NCBI RefSeq assembly: GCF_000740895.1
Contig: NC_025262.1
Location: forward strand, 1,542,001 to 1,606,000
Reading direction: 5' to 3'
Length of the DNA stretch: 64,000 nucleotides
Origin: Theileria orientalis strain Shintoku
Lineage: Eukaryota > Apicomplexa > Aconoidasida > Piroplasmida > Theileriidae
Within the stretch, counting starts at the first letter, position 1, and each line of letters opens with the position of its first letter. The notes under the pieces were generated by a model. The model did not search any database. It had not been told where the DNA came from and was given only the letters and a program-made list of their open reading frames with translations. A program made the translations under genes and the position numbers. Below are positions 31,193 to 43,854 of the stretch, one piece after another.

Positions 31193-34100
31193 CTACATTA
31201 GCGCCTTTACCAAGTCTTCCAGCTCCCTGTTGTTCTTAACCTCCAACAGCTGCTCAACTCCCGCCGCCTCCTCTTTGCCACTGCTGACGCCACTGGCTCC
31301 AGTGCTACGATCGCCAGTGCTGTTAGCACTACTGTTACCACCAGCATCGCTTGCGCTACCGTGTGACTCGGGCGAGGCGCCGTTGGAACAGACGTTGCGC
31401 TCGCTGCACCTCAGTCTCAGCTGCAAATCATTTGGGTGCCTATTTAACTGCGTCGTGAACACTGCCAGCTCCTTTATGTTCTGAATCAGCGTCCTCTTTC
31501 CGACGATGTACAGGCCCAGCTTCGAGCGACTCGTTGCGACCACGAACCTTCTCGGGTCCCTCAGGTATCCCACGTTCTTCGTCCTCACCAGGGAGACTAT
31601 CACGTAGTCTGCCTGCCTGCCCTGGAACTTGTCGATGGTCGAGACCAGGGGCGCCTCTATTCTGTTGTTCCAGCTGCACCTCTTCTTCACCACGTCCTCG
31701 ATTAGGCACTTCTGTCCGTTGTACGCCGTCAGTATGACGATGTCTCTCAGTCCCAGCAGCCTCATGAGCATGTACAGCGACACGCAGTACTGCGCCTCCT
31801 CCAAGTTCTGGTAGAAGTGCCTTATGGGACTACTTTCTTCGCCGTTGACGTTTATGAACTGCACTACGCAATTCAGACTCACTGTGAGCGTTCCACTGTC
31901 CAGCCTTCTCCTCAAATCGTGTATCAACTCTTGCGTCAACTTAGTAACTCGTGGAACTGCTCCTGCTACTCCTAATCCTGGTTTTTCCGTTCCTGTTCTT
32001 GTTTCTGGAGCTCGTTTTGCTGTTGTTTCTGCTACTACTCGTGCTGCTGTTCCTGTCCTTACTCCTGCTACTAATCCTGGTTTTGCTGTTCCTACTCCTT
32101 TTACTGCTCCTCTCCCAGCTTTAACTTTTGCTGCATCGCCTCCTTCCTTATCACTAGCGACTTCATCTCCGCTTACTTCTTCCTCTCCCAGAGTGTATAT
32201 CCTGTTTGGGTAGAAGTTCTTGTACACGTCCAGTATCTCTCCCTTCGACCTCGCCTGCACGTTAAGCTGCACGTACGGGTAGTTGAGTCTGATAAGCCTC
32301 AGGAACAGACTCTGGTTAAGGTTCGAGTACTTTTGCAGCGCTCCGTTCTGTATAATCGGCGACAGCTGCAGGTGGTCTCCGCACAGCACCAGCCTCTTGA
32401 TGTTGCTGCATATTGGTATGAAACTCTCTATTTCCAAGATCTGCGCTGCTTCTTCGAAGACCAGACTCTTGTAGTTCAGCGTCGCCAGTTCCTCCTTCGC
32501 TATTGACGCGTGCGTGCACGTCATTGCCACGATTCTACTGTAGTTTTCCACCAGGTACTTCATTCTGTCTCTGTTGTTCCTCAGAATTTCAAACGGCAGC
32601 AGCTCATTCAGCGCTTCATACAACTTATCCAGGAACCTTTTGTACACTTTCTTTTTTGCCAACAGCTTCTTATGATCGTGTTGCTGGTTGTGTTGGTCTT
32701 CTAGTTGATGTTCCTGTTGGTATTCTAGTTGATGTTTGTGTTTCGATAGCTGCTCGTTATTACCAACATGAGCATCACCATCTAAATCAACGTCAATATT
32801 ACCATCATTACTACCATCAACATCCTTACCACAATCATTAGCAATATTACCATCATTACTACCATCAACATCCTTACCACAATCATTAGCAAAATCGCCA
32901 TCAACATTACCATCAACATTACCGTCATCTGCATCACCACCTGCTACTCCCAGGGCGCCATTCAAATCAACCTTGTTGCTATAAAGCTGTATTTGCTCAT
33001 ATAGCCTTCTCACGTCCTTCAACGTGTATGTAAAAGTCAACTCCAGCCTGAAAAACCTATCCAATCCCTCCAAGAGCGCCACTTCCTTCTCCGATAACTC
33101 AACGTCGTCGCCTCCTTCCGTTCCCATGTTGCTGAAGGCTGTGTTGAGGAAATGGTATTGCAGGAATGTCAGCGAGTACTGTATGCTACTCTCGTAGTCT
33201 CCCTTTATGTTCAACTGTTCCTTCAGCGCCTTCACCACCTCCAGAAGGTCCAGCCTTCGCTGCAGTATGTAATTCACTCTTCCAAACTTCGTGAAGTGTC
33301 CCATTTGATCCACTTCCAGGTCCGAGTGTCCCAGGCGCACCATGTAATGCTCATCGATGAGCTCATTGTTCACCAGCTTCGTGAATATATCGTCGAGTGC
33401 GAAGTTGCTGTGCGTGCATATTACTATCTTTTCGTGCTCGAAGTTGTTGAAGAGTATCGATATGATTTGCGACACCACGTCCGTCTTGCCCGTTCCCGGC
33501 GGTCCCATGATCACCGTCAGCCCTTCCAACGTCCCATTCACAATACTTTCAACCTGCTTATTCACAAACTTTATCTCGGCCTTGTTGTCACTCGCATCAA
33601 CATCCATGCTGCTGTGCTTGCTAAACTTAACCTCATATGGACTACTGAAATTACTTATCAGAAACTTCGGCAACTGGTTATCGTTAACGTAGTAGTTGTT
33701 ACTCAACTTACTCAACCCTTCCAGGTACCTTTCCTCGACGTACAACTCAAACTTCACTCCATCTATAACTACATACTCCACTGATAGTCTTTCATCGCCA
33801 TAACCATGTTCACCACTGTAATCATCGCCATCACCATCAGGAACTTCATCATCCGAGTCAGCATAGTTATTATACGTATTGTACGGGTGCGATACTATGT
33901 GATTCTGTATAAACGTGCGCACCTGTTCATTTTTCATCAAATTCTTCTTCACCCTCCTCTTCAACTCCCTTTTATTAAAATCTTTATTCCAATCTCTTTT
34001 ATGGCCATATACGTACTCGTTCAGTTCATTGTCTATTGTATCAATGTACAACCTGTTCTCCTTCAATTCCAACTTTTCATCTGTGTTACTATAGGTGGCC

Positions 34101-37100
34101 GTGTTACTGGTACTCTTATTGTTGCTATTGTTATAGTAGCAGTGATAGCTGGCATCACCACCATCGTCTCCATTATTACTCGCACTCGCGGCCTCTAAAC
34201 TACTTAACACTGGCACCAACTTTATTGATATGAATTGCGTGGTGCTCAGCAGGTGCTCCTTGCTCTTGAACGTGTTCAGGTAGTTGACTCCCACTCTGTC
34301 GAGGCTGCGCTTCCTCCTCTTCGCACTGACTCCCTCGTCAGCGACGCCGACTTCAGCCTCCCTGCCTCGCGCAACGCTGCGCTTATCACTCGTTAGGTTG
34401 TGGATGTACCCTAGCAGCACTATCTGCAGCCAGTTCGGCATGTCGATCCTGTGGTTCAGCACGTTCTGCACGTTCGTCAGTATCGCCTTGAAGTTGTTCT
34501 GCCTCCTGCTCCGCCTGATCACCAGGTTAAAGTCGCTGTAGTAGTCCAGGTCCTCCTGGACGTCCTTCATGTACTGCTGGTAGTCCAGCAGCAGCTTCAC
34601 CCGCATCTTGAAGCCCACGAAGCTCCTGTTGTCGAGCGGGTTGAACTCGAGGACGTTGTTGTTTTCCTCGTCGAGGACCTCTGCTATTTCTCCGAACCTT
34701 ATTTTCCTCACGTCCTTCCCCCAGAGCAGCTCGTCGTGTTCCTTGTTGCCCGTGCTGAACCTGCTGTAGTTCGGCGTGAGCTGTATCAGGTATAGTATGT
34801 CGTGCTTCGTCAGCTGCTGCCACTCCTGCCTCATCTTATAGTCCTGCAGCAGCGAGAGGTCCAGCGTCACCGTCATCTCGATTCTCCTGTTCGCTATGCT
34901 CATTGCCGAGTCACTGATTCCCATGAACATCCTTCCTACCCACCTATCGCTCTCCTCCTCATTGCTGCCGACGCCACTCACTCCCTTCGTCAGCCTGCTG
35001 AATCGCGGCTTCTGCGGCGAGAATGAAAAGAGTATGAACACCTGCTGCTGTATGTACTGCTTGATCTGGTAGATTATTTCAAACTGGTACAGTATGAAGT
35101 TCCTGTAGAGGTAGTCGAACAGCGTCAGGTACTGCAGGTTCAGCTTAAACAGCGAGAGCGTGCTCAGCTTTATGTAGTTCATGTCCTCCTCTATTTCTAT
35201 CGTCTCTCCCTCCAACCTCCCCGCGACCTGTTCCATGGCCTCTCCGGTCTCCATCGATTCCTCATTCTCTGACGCCTCCGCGTTTACTACTGTTGTGCTA
35301 TTGAATAACGACGAGAAAGGGTTAAGGTAAAAGTTATTTTTATTTATCAACACCAGTTCATTTATTGGCTTCTTCAAATACGTTATCAGGTTACTGATTA
35401 GTAACCTTTTTACCAACTTTTTCGACTTTTTCTTCCTTGGCGTCAATTCAACTCTGTATGGCCACAAATAATCTTTCTGGCACCCATTTACTCTCTCTTC
35501 ACTACTTCCGCCTTTACCACTACCACTAATGCCACTATTATTGTTTTTCGTACCATTGTTATCCCTAGTAGTACCACTAATAGTAGCACTAGTATTAGTA
35601 GTAGTAGTACCACGAGTATTAGTAGCAACACCAGCAGTAGCACTAGCAGTATTAGCCGTAGTAGCGGGCGCCCTGTTATCACTGGTCGCAGCCATCGATG
35701 GTATCAACAACAACTTCTGATTCAGCTGCACCAGTACCCCTATATCCAGACTAGACAGGATGTTCGACAGGTTCGTGTTCAGCGAGTAGTTGTTTATCAG
35801 GTGCACGTTCTTCAGGTTCTCGTCCTCCTTGTAGTTCAGGTAACAGATCCTCTGAAACTTGTTGAACCTTTTGTAGTACTCCTCCAGAATCACGTTGTAG
35901 TCCATGCTCACTCCTAGCTCCTCATTGATGTTAAAGTTCAGGTAATACTCCAGTATGTTAACCAACTCCACAAATATGCTCCCCTCCTCCTTTTCAACCT
36001 TACTGCTACCTTCTTGCGATTGGTATAGGCCGTGGTTCTTACACCTCACCAGTATCAGTCTGTATTCTATTATTGGCTTGATGATCCTTCTCAGGTGCAA
36101 CTGACTCAGCAAATCCACAAAGAACTCCAAATAATTTTCAATGTACATCAGCTTCATTATTTCTCCTTCCTCGTCCACCTTTTTCGAGCTCTCTCCTTTA
36201 CTCTTATCCTTCTTACTTTTCACGTCACTCGAGAGTGATATACAGTCCTCCAGTATGAACACAAACTGGTTGATTATTGAGTTGATAAAGTCCCTGCTCA
36301 GTATTAGCCGATAACTCGCGTTCAAATTCTTAATATTCCCGTCGGTGGGAACCACTTTGTACACTCTTCTGACGCTGTCGTCAGCCTCTGCGTTACCGTT
36401 AACTCTCCGACCCTTCTCTAAAAGTCCTTCAAAGTTGCAGGCTTCGTGGCGTACTTTATAGTTCTCAAACGCCTTCAGGAACAACATTTTCGAGACTCTG
36501 TTGTTTTTAAAGAAGTTCTCCTCTCGCAGTTCCTCCGGTATGTGTATCCAGACCTGCGGCGAGAGCAGCGACATACAGCACCGCCGCACTTCCACCAGCT
36601 CGATTCTCTGGAAGCATATGATCAGGAACCTCAGCAGCGCCCTCTGCTCCAGCACCGTTACTCTTTCAACTGACTCAAAGTCGCGCTCTTCGCACAGGTC
36701 CTCATTCCACGACTCCACCATCAGGAGCTGCGCTGCGTTAAAAAAGAGCGCCTCGAAGGAATCTTTGTGTTCTGAATATTGTTGTGAGCCTTGTTTATCC
36801 AACTAACTTCATACATTAAATCATACACCCATGCACACACTAATAGGCCATGAATAAACTTACTTGATGACACTTTCGAGAGCACATCTACGTATTCCGA
36901 CCTGCCGCTCGAGTGTGACTCCACAAAACACCAAACGCACGTCATCACCGCGCAGTGGCGCACTCTCCTGAACTCTTCTTGCGATTTACAGTCTATATTT
37001 GCGATAAGTGGGAGGGATTCCGTGGACAAACACGGTAGCAGGTGGTTCAGGTAGTCCGAGTGCTCGAGCGAGGCCATGTCGAGCTTGTTGAAGCCGCCAG

Positions 37101-37284
37101 AAAAGAGCGTTTTGTAAATTTCAACGATTTCCTTGCCGAATTCTGAACTCGCCAGCTGTTCCGGGCCCCTAACACTGCTCGCTTCGGGCAAACATCTCTC
37201 CGCGGAGGCCACCAGCCTCTTGTAAAAATCATGGGATAGCAACTCTTCCAAGGTTGCCAGTTTCGGACGCAGAGAACCGCTCAT
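31193..37284 (-). CDS. AQR: Aquarius-like intron-binding spliceosomal helicase, 1999 aa
   Basis: Aquarius is an SF1-type RNA helicase that binds introns near the branch point in the spliceosome. There are two exons: 36864-37284 and 31193-36771, phase 1. Landmarks: Walker A GPPGTGKTDV (about 33500), the following CTHSNFALDD and VRLGHSDLEV, motif II as FEEAAQILEIESFIP (the family has EEAA here, not DEAD), CGDHLQLSPI, then TAYNGQKCLIEDV, TIDKFQGRQADYVIVSLVRT and VVATSRSKLGLYI. All match the Aquarius pattern. The protein is about 500 residues longer than typical owing to low-complexity insertions (Asn/Thr-rich near residue 530, Asp/Asn/Gly repeats, an Ala/Thr/Arg/Gly run and a Ser/Gly-rich tail). 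The N-terminal armadillo-like part is divergent. Confidence 0.92.
32795..32890. repeat. 48-bp exact tandem duplication in the Aquarius gene
   Basis: A 48-bp unit at 32795-32842 is repeated exactly at 32843-32890, encoding a 16-residue Asp/Asn/Gly-rich repeat within an insertion of the helicase. Exact identity suggests recent duplication. Confidence 0.9.
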
Positions 37285-37440
37285 GATTATATATTATACA
37301 TTTACACAAAAAATACTAAATGGCTGCTCTTCTTTTCAACTTTAGCCGGCACCCTACAACTATCTAAATATTCAATCAATAACTGTGTACATCCATCTGC
37401 ACAACTCATAAATGTTGTAAAAAATAAAATTAAACTTTAT

Positions 37441-39748
37441 TCATCCGGATTCTAACCTCAATCTGTCCATTTTGTCCACGAGAGTGTTATATACTACGAA
37501 CCTAAACACACCTCTGTTCAGTTGCACAACTTCTACCAGTTCACTCCTCAGGTTCCCCAAATCCTCCAGCACACCCATCATATCCTCCGCGCCTCTACAC
37601 TCGCCTAATCTTGGAACAAACTTGAGCCTACAGTGCCAACTCCTCCCCTTTGGAATCCTTTCAAACTCCAGGCTCTTACGCTTGGAGTATTCTCTAAAAT
37701 ACCTCCTCAGCAGATCCTCTACGTAGCTTAAACTTCCACACTGATTCATATTTTCGTACTCTTCTCCTTCACGTACCCTGTAAACTCCACAAAGTATGTT
37801 GAACATGTTCATGAACATCTTGATCCCTACTGAGTCCCTCTTTAAGTCACAATCTGTGAACATTTCCACCATTTTACACACGTTATCCAACTCAACCAGA
37901 TGATCACTGCATGGTTTACACTTTATTACTGAACTGAATATGCCTAACAGGTCATCTGATGGGTCCTCCAAACACTCAAATATGATACTCGCCTCCTGTA
38001 GGTAACTATAGAACATCGGCACCAAATCTATTCTTTTATCCAAATTAATGGCCTTTAACACCTTCCAAACATTATTGAAATTGATCACCTTTGGCAAGTA
38101 CTCAACAGCTTCAATGAATTTGGCAATAACTTGATTTTTTTCCAATCCTTCCATTTCTCGTAGTTGTTGTTCACCATGATAAACATCTTTAACATCGTCA
38201 ACAACTTTATGAACAACATCATCTTCCGTTACACACCTACTATCAAGTAACTTATTACCCTTATATATTAGATTGCAATTGTCGCCCATTGACTTATTCT
38301 TCATGTTTACTTCAATAAACCTTCTAAGTAGTCCTCTGTTATTGATGTACTTGTATATTTTCTGTATTATGTTTTCATCCCAAATATAATGGTGTTGATT
38401 GTTATTATTACGTTTACTATTACCAATATTGTCATTAAACTTTATCAGTTCTGAGTATATTCTCTGCAAATCCAACTTATCGTTCTTTAAATACTTATCA
38501 TCCTTCAACAAGTTAAATAACTTTCTTCTTATAACATTATCAGAGCTACCATTTGTATTGTACATGATTTGATTATTTACAAGTATGCTAATATATTTAA
38601 GTATGTACGTGTTGAACTCGTTCAACAAATTCTTATGGTTTACTCCAAATTGTTCAATCGTATCTAACAAAACAATCAAGCCACTCAGATTTATGTTCTC
38701 TTCCATTTTATCCAAGTAATCTAACATATCCATACCAATGTTCACACCGTCCCTGCCGGCTGAATTAAAGCTTTGGGAACTCTCAATACTCACATTCTTA
38801 AAATTTAAATTAAAATTCAACAACAAGTTATAATAGTAGTCCGATATTCTGGATATTAGCTGGAAATTTGGTGAACTTAATTGCGTCATACACTTGCAAA
38901 TGAGGTTAAAATCTCGTGAATTCGCCTTGGCATCTTCCAGGTACTTTTCGTACACATTTATTAATTCGGTTAATTCTATTCCAGAACTGGTTGAAATGCT
39001 TAAAAATACTGGATTAGATAGTGAATATACTATTTTACATACATTTGAGGAGCATACGAAATTTATTCTGTTCAATCTCCCCTTGGTGAACAACAATTTA
39101 GTGGTCTTTTCAACTATAGAAAAGCACAGATCCAAAAATTGTTTATAAATATCATTTATATTTATGATTTCAGTTATACTGTACAGGATATGTGATATTT
39201 CAGCGATTGAAAACGTTTTAAAATTGATGTTAATGTGCTCCAGCGTCTTGCGCAGTAGCGAAACGTCAATTTCAGAAAATTCTGATGCGATTATTAGATA
39301 GGACATTAGTATACAAAGGTCGTGATTGCTCAAACACCGTACATTGAATATTCTTCCGTATAGAATATCATGTAAACTACCTCTGAACGTATCATTTACA
39401 TTGTACAAAGAATCAAAACTGCTGTTACTAGTGGAAACATTCTTTGTATTTACGGAGTGAAACAGAGAGCCCTGGTTTAGTATCCTTTGAACAGATTCGT
39501 GAGTAAGTGAATTGACCTCACTATCTAAAAATCATTGCTTACACATTTTGTGAATAACTGGGAACATTTGTAAATAATTAATTTGTAACACAGTTACCTT
39601 CAGGAAGGAACAGAATCGAGCCTAATCTCTTTCTCTCGGTTATATTTTTGGTCAATTCCAGCCTCTTTACCCTCTGGTACTCAAAGAAGGTTATCTTCTT
39701 GGCAGTGAATCTACACTTCTTCTCACTAATCCGACGAGGTAGTAACAT
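37441..39748 (-). CDS. Helical protein of unknown function, possibly mitochondrial, 744 aa
   Basis: Exons are 39598-39748 and 37441-39524, joined in phase 1. The first exon is strongly basic with few acidic residues (MLLPRRISEKKCRFTAKK), as in a mitochondrial targeting sequence. The rest is an alpha-helical array with recurring Leu/Ile/Asn patterns (SNHDLCILMSYLII, SIAEISHILYSI) that look like degenerate helical hairpin repeats. This resembles the large apicomplexan family of organellar proteins with heptatricopeptide-like repeats, but no RAP motif is seen at the C-terminus. Asn-rich low-complexity segments interrupt the central part. Function unknown. Confidence 0.75.
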
Positions 39749-39868
39749 TAGACCATTTTGTTAATTTAAAATTAAATCTGATGAGATTAATGGAAAATTT
39801 ACAAATGTAGTGAACATGATGGGTACTGCAAAGCAACACATTACAAATTATTATAGTAAAGAGTAAAA

Positions 39869-41416
39869 ATGGCAGAATCGATTGCAAATTGTGAAAATGA
39901 ACTAAATCTGAGAAACGATGTTAGGAATCTTGTTGATCAAGAGAGTTACAAGTGGATATTTGTAGGAGGAAAGGGAGGCGTCGGAAAGACGACAATATCG
40001 TCATCTCTGGCCTCTATACTGTCAGAACGAAGAGAATCCGTTAGTTTCGAAGGAATAAAATTAAATTTAGGTGCTTCTCCTGTCAACGGACCCCGCACAT
40101 AGTCTTAGCGACGCCTTCAATCAGAAGTTTACGGACAGGCCGACTCTGGTAAAGGGCTACGAAAACTTATACGCAATGGTATGAAGTAGTTACAGTGTGT
40201 GTTCAGCGACGGATTCCGTGATAAAAATTATAATCAGGAGCTCGATGTGACGAAGGTGTCAGACACAGGCTTCGGTTTCAGCGAGTCGAAAATGTTCCTG
40301 CAGGCAATACCGGAGCTGATACAAATGCTTCCAGGAATAGACGAAGCATTTTCGTTTTCAGAGCTATTACAGTAAGTTAGATAGATAAGGGACATTTGTA
40401 ATTAACAAGGGAAATTTTAAGCACATTTAACCGAAAAAAACAACAATTGAAATTATTTAGCTCCGTGCAATCAATGAAGTACTCAGTAATCGTCTTCGAT
40501 ACAGCGCCGACAGGTCATACACTAAAGTTTCTTAACCTGCCAGAGGTGCTGGACAAGCTGCTGGACAGTTTCCTGAAAGTGGAGAACCTGTGTGGAGTAG
40601 CAATGAAGATGTTCTCAGCATTCAGCGACTCAATACCCAAGGAACAAATATTCGAAAAGCTAAAGAAATTTAAATCGAATTTAACGCTGATAATGAACCA
40701 AATGAAGGATCCAGTAAATGTTTACATAGACGGATGGATAGATAAATATATATATATAGATATATAGATAAGATAACAGATAGGTTACTGTAAACAACGA
40801 AAATGTTTTTTAGGACCTTACAACATTTGTGTGTGTGTGTATTCCGGAGTTCTTGAGTGTGTATGAAACGGAAAGGTTGATACAGAGCTTGGCAAAGACA
40901 GACGTGGACTGCTCATACATAGTAGTGAATCAAATACTAAGTTACATCAACTTGGAAACCCATGTCCAAAAGACGAAAGAATCACTGGAGGAATTATCAG
41001 AACATAATAAAAGTGTCCTAGAACCGTTCTTTGAATTGGTAACTGATTACAATATTTATCGGTAGAACAAGTTTAAATAGTAACTGATTGTATTAGTGAC
41101 AATTAATTATGCGACTGCTGAAATATAAACAACGTAGGTGTTGGAACAGCAAAATAATTTAAACGGGAGGTTAGGTATACAGAGAAAGTACCTTGACGAC
41201 ATAAAGCAGTTGTACGAAGGGTTGTTTAACATTGGTGAGTGGTTACTAGAGGTTATCAATGTAGTTACGTACCAAACATTAACCGCATATGCACGCAATT
41301 CTAATGATAAACGTGTAGTTTGTTTAAAACAACATAAATATGAAGTGCGAGGCAGTGAAGCAATAAAGGAGTTCTCGCAAGATCTACTAAAACACTCTCC
41401 TCTACCAGAAGCATAA
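39869..41416 (+). CDS. GET3: GET3/TRC40 ATPase for tail-anchored protein insertion
   Basis: GET3 is the cytosolic ATPase that shuttles tail-anchored proteins to the ER. Exons are 39869-40039, 40071-40178, 40238-40371, 40461-40713, 40814-41038, 41138-41234 and 41319-41416, giving 361 aa. The deviant P-loop [12 protein letters not shown] is present, followed by [15 protein letters not shown] (switch I), [26 protein letters not shown] (switch II), NQMKDP and [14 protein letters not shown] (A-loop region). The C-terminal [12 protein letters not shown] and [14 protein letters not shown] also match. The usual CxxC that binds zinc at the dimer interface, which sits just before the QRKYLD block, is absent; no Cys is found in that segment. 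It is the only plus-strand gene in a long minus-strand stretch. A shorter last exon start (acceptor at about 41352) is possible. Confidence 0.93.
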
Positions 41417-41436
41417 TATACTGTTACACATGTGTG

Positions 41437-41508
41437 TATTAACATATCTACGTGTATGCATATTAACATATCTACGTGTATGCATATTAACATATCTACG
41501 TGTATGCC
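41437..41508. repeat. 24-bp tandem repeat, three copies
   Basis: Copies start at 41437, 41461 and 41485. They are identical except for the last base of copy 3. The unit begins TATTAACATATCTACG. The array lies just after the GET3 stop codon, between convergent GET3 and ARO. Confidence 0.9.
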
Positions 41509-41640
41509 TACTAATGTTCTAATGAAATTAAATTGACTAAATAAAAAAAGAACAAAATACAGGAATTACAAATAACAAACTAATAATAAATGACAAACTA
41601 ATAACAGATAACAAACTAATAAATAACAAATGACAAGAAT

Positions 41641-41708
41641 AATAAAAATTACAAAACAATAAAAATTACAAAACAATAAAAATTACAAAACAATAAAAAT
41701 TACAAAAC
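41641..41708. repeat. 17-bp tandem repeat, four copies
   Basis: Four identical 17-bp units (AATAAAAATTACAAAAC) start at 41641 and are followed by a partial unit. They lie 22 bp before the stop codon of ARO on the opposite strand, in the ARO 3' region. Looser related copies of TAACAAACTAAT occur just upstream. Confidence 0.9.
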
Positions 41709-41729
41709 AATAAACTTAAAAAGTTAATG

Positions 41730-43446
41730 TCAGTCCAGTAGACGTATTGCAAGTGACTTGGCGGCAACAGATAATTCTTTAATATTGCCCTGGAAAGTAG
41801 TTGAGACGAGTAAAACAAGTAACTAGTAAAGTATGTAAGTTCAGTAATAAAATGTGTGCAGGTAATTATAAACCTTTTCTAAGAGTTGAAGTTTGGGTAG
41901 AGCTCCAGAGGCCTTAACATATGTGACCAATTCAGGTATTTCCTCAATGCCGTCCTGAGTAAATGAGTGATTAAACAGGATAATTAAAGTATTTAGAAGT
42001 ATGTACTGGGTTAACATTAAGTTGATAATAGGTATGTAAAGTATAGAGTAACGAACCATAATGAAATCATCCAAATGGTATATAGCATCCAACTGAGTTA
42101 AGTATAGTTCATCAGAATCGTCAATGGGATCCAATAATGAAACGAGAGCAACGAGACCTCCAGATCTCATAAACTCTTTACGATAATTAACATCTGATAA
42201 ATCGATGTGAACATTGAAGTTAAACAAGGCATAAATATAGGTAGCAAGAAAAGGAAATGGTAATTAAACAGTAATGGAGATGTACCTTGATGATATATAT
42301 TGCGGCAAATTTGAGCACAAGTAGCCCTGAAAGGATCCAAAGTGGATCTCATACCATTAATCAAATAGGGGAAAAGGTCATTTTCGTACATTTCTTCACA
42401 ACATTTAGGATCTAAAAGAGAGTGTGTGAGAATACATGTACAATAAGTAAAGTAAATAGGGGTTTATTTATGAGAGTGTGGAATAATAGTAACAGGACTG
42501 ACTTCCAGACGATAGAAACGATAGAGTTATGGCGGCAGCATGAACACGATCCTCCTCCTAAGATTTAGTTAGCGAATGTCGATTAAATGGTAGTATTGTG
42601 AACTGATTGTAGGTTGAGTGTGTAAACTAACATTGCTCTTCAGTAAGTCAGACAACACCTCAATGCCACCAGCAAGGCGAATGTCCTCCTTATACTCAGG
42701 CTGATCTACGAATAAATTAATATAAATATCGGTAAAAAAGTGATATAAACATTTGTAAATGCCTAGTGTGAATATTCATGGAAACGTAATCTAAATATCA
42801 GTAGAAACGTGTTCTATAAAGTGGTTCAAACGTACACTCCTTGCTCGCGTAAAAGCCCAGTTGTATAGCAGATAGAGCTCCGATAGTCTCAGGATGCGCA
42901 GCCCAGGGATGCACCTTAAACTTTGAATCTCGAGTCTAAACAAGAGTGAGAAGAGGGGTTTAATATAAACAAAGTGGGAGATACCGGAGTGTTCGAGTAG
43001 CAGAGCTCAACCAGGGTAGGAATGTCGCCGTTTTCAAAGGCTGTGTCGAACTTGGCAATGTCCGAGCTGTCATCATCAAGACCAAGAGCGTCAGAAATAG
43101 GCCCGTACGAGACCAAGTTATCTATGATCTTAGACTCAATCTGTTCATACTTCTTCCTGTAGTGATCCTGAAAATTATATGATGAAAACAGCGAAAGTCG
43201 TAATTTAGTGTCTATCGTAAGTACACATGACTATTTTCATTCAGTTTTTTAAATTTGACATAAATATGGCAAAATTAATCAAAACAGGTTAAGTTACATC
43301 AAAATATTAGTGTTTTTATGCATAATTGGTATTCAATGGATCATTTAAGACATATGTGTTCTACGGAAGAATAGTTGATAAGTAGCCTATTTGCTTATGT
43401 ATAATGGCAAACTAACATATCTTCCAAGGCAACAAACGTTTCCCAT
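41730..43446 (-). CDS. ARO: ARO, armadillo repeats-only protein (rhoptry positioning)
   Basis: In Toxoplasma, ARO coats the cytosolic face of rhoptries through N-terminal acylation and anchors them at the cell apex with myosin F. The gene has nine exons: 43417-43446, 42985-43167, 42836-42935, 42632-42705, 42503-42557, 42286-42411, 42057-42193, 41874-41954 and 41730-41789, giving 281 aa with all phases agreeing (Toxoplasma ARO is about the same length). Exon 1 is only ten codons and holds the hallmark MGNVCCLGR: Gly2 for myristoylation, then two Cys for palmitoylation. YGPISDALGLDDDSSDI follows, and then armadillo-like helices (EDIRLAGGIEVLSDLL, FMRSGGLVALVSLLD). The sequence has no catalytic domain. 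Confidence 0.9.
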
Positions 43447-43475
43447 TGATGTACATGGGTAATACACTCAAAATT

Positions 43476-43694
43476 CTACTTTTTGAAAGGAAGCTGCACC
43501 CATCGGCCCATTCGTTCCAACTCTGGAGTCCAAGATAACGTCAAGCCTTCCCACACATTCTGCTCAAACTTACACAAACATCTGTCCACAGATAGCAGTT
43601 TAATAATATGTTTGGAATTTTGGATAAATTTTAGGTTTTTACGTGAATTCCTGGTTCCATATCCCATGGCCACACAACAGTTTTTCGAGGACAT
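43476..43694 (-). CDS. Small basic protein, 72 aa
   Basis: A single exon from an ATG at 43694. It is basic and aromatic-rich, with MGYGTRNSRKNLKFIQNS early and WVQLPFKK at the end; three Trp and five Cys are spread through it. No membrane segment is present. The stop codon lies 30 bp upstream of the ARO start codon on the same strand. Size and charge would suit a mitochondrial ribosomal protein, but no family was recognised. Confidence 0.5.
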   Translation of the reverse strand: MSSKNCCVAMGYGTRNSRKNLKFIQNSKHIIKLLSVDRCLCKFEQNVWEGLTLSWTPELERMGRWVQLPFKK

Positions 43695-43854
43695 AACTAC
43701 GTATTAGACACAATGTGTACTAATAAATGCCACAATATATTAAACAGTCCGTTTTCCAATTATAATACAATATTTTACAGTCGATTCTCCCCTGAATCAA
43801 AGACAAGTGTGTTTAGTGAGTAGGAAGGCGTGATGCGTGCGATGTCCAAGAACT

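Noticed and set aside
36721..36863. Tail of the minus-strand frame beginning at 37284, running past the Aquarius donor site
   Set aside because: It is intron read-through after the donor at 36863. The phase-1 splice to 36771 restores the Aquarius frame.
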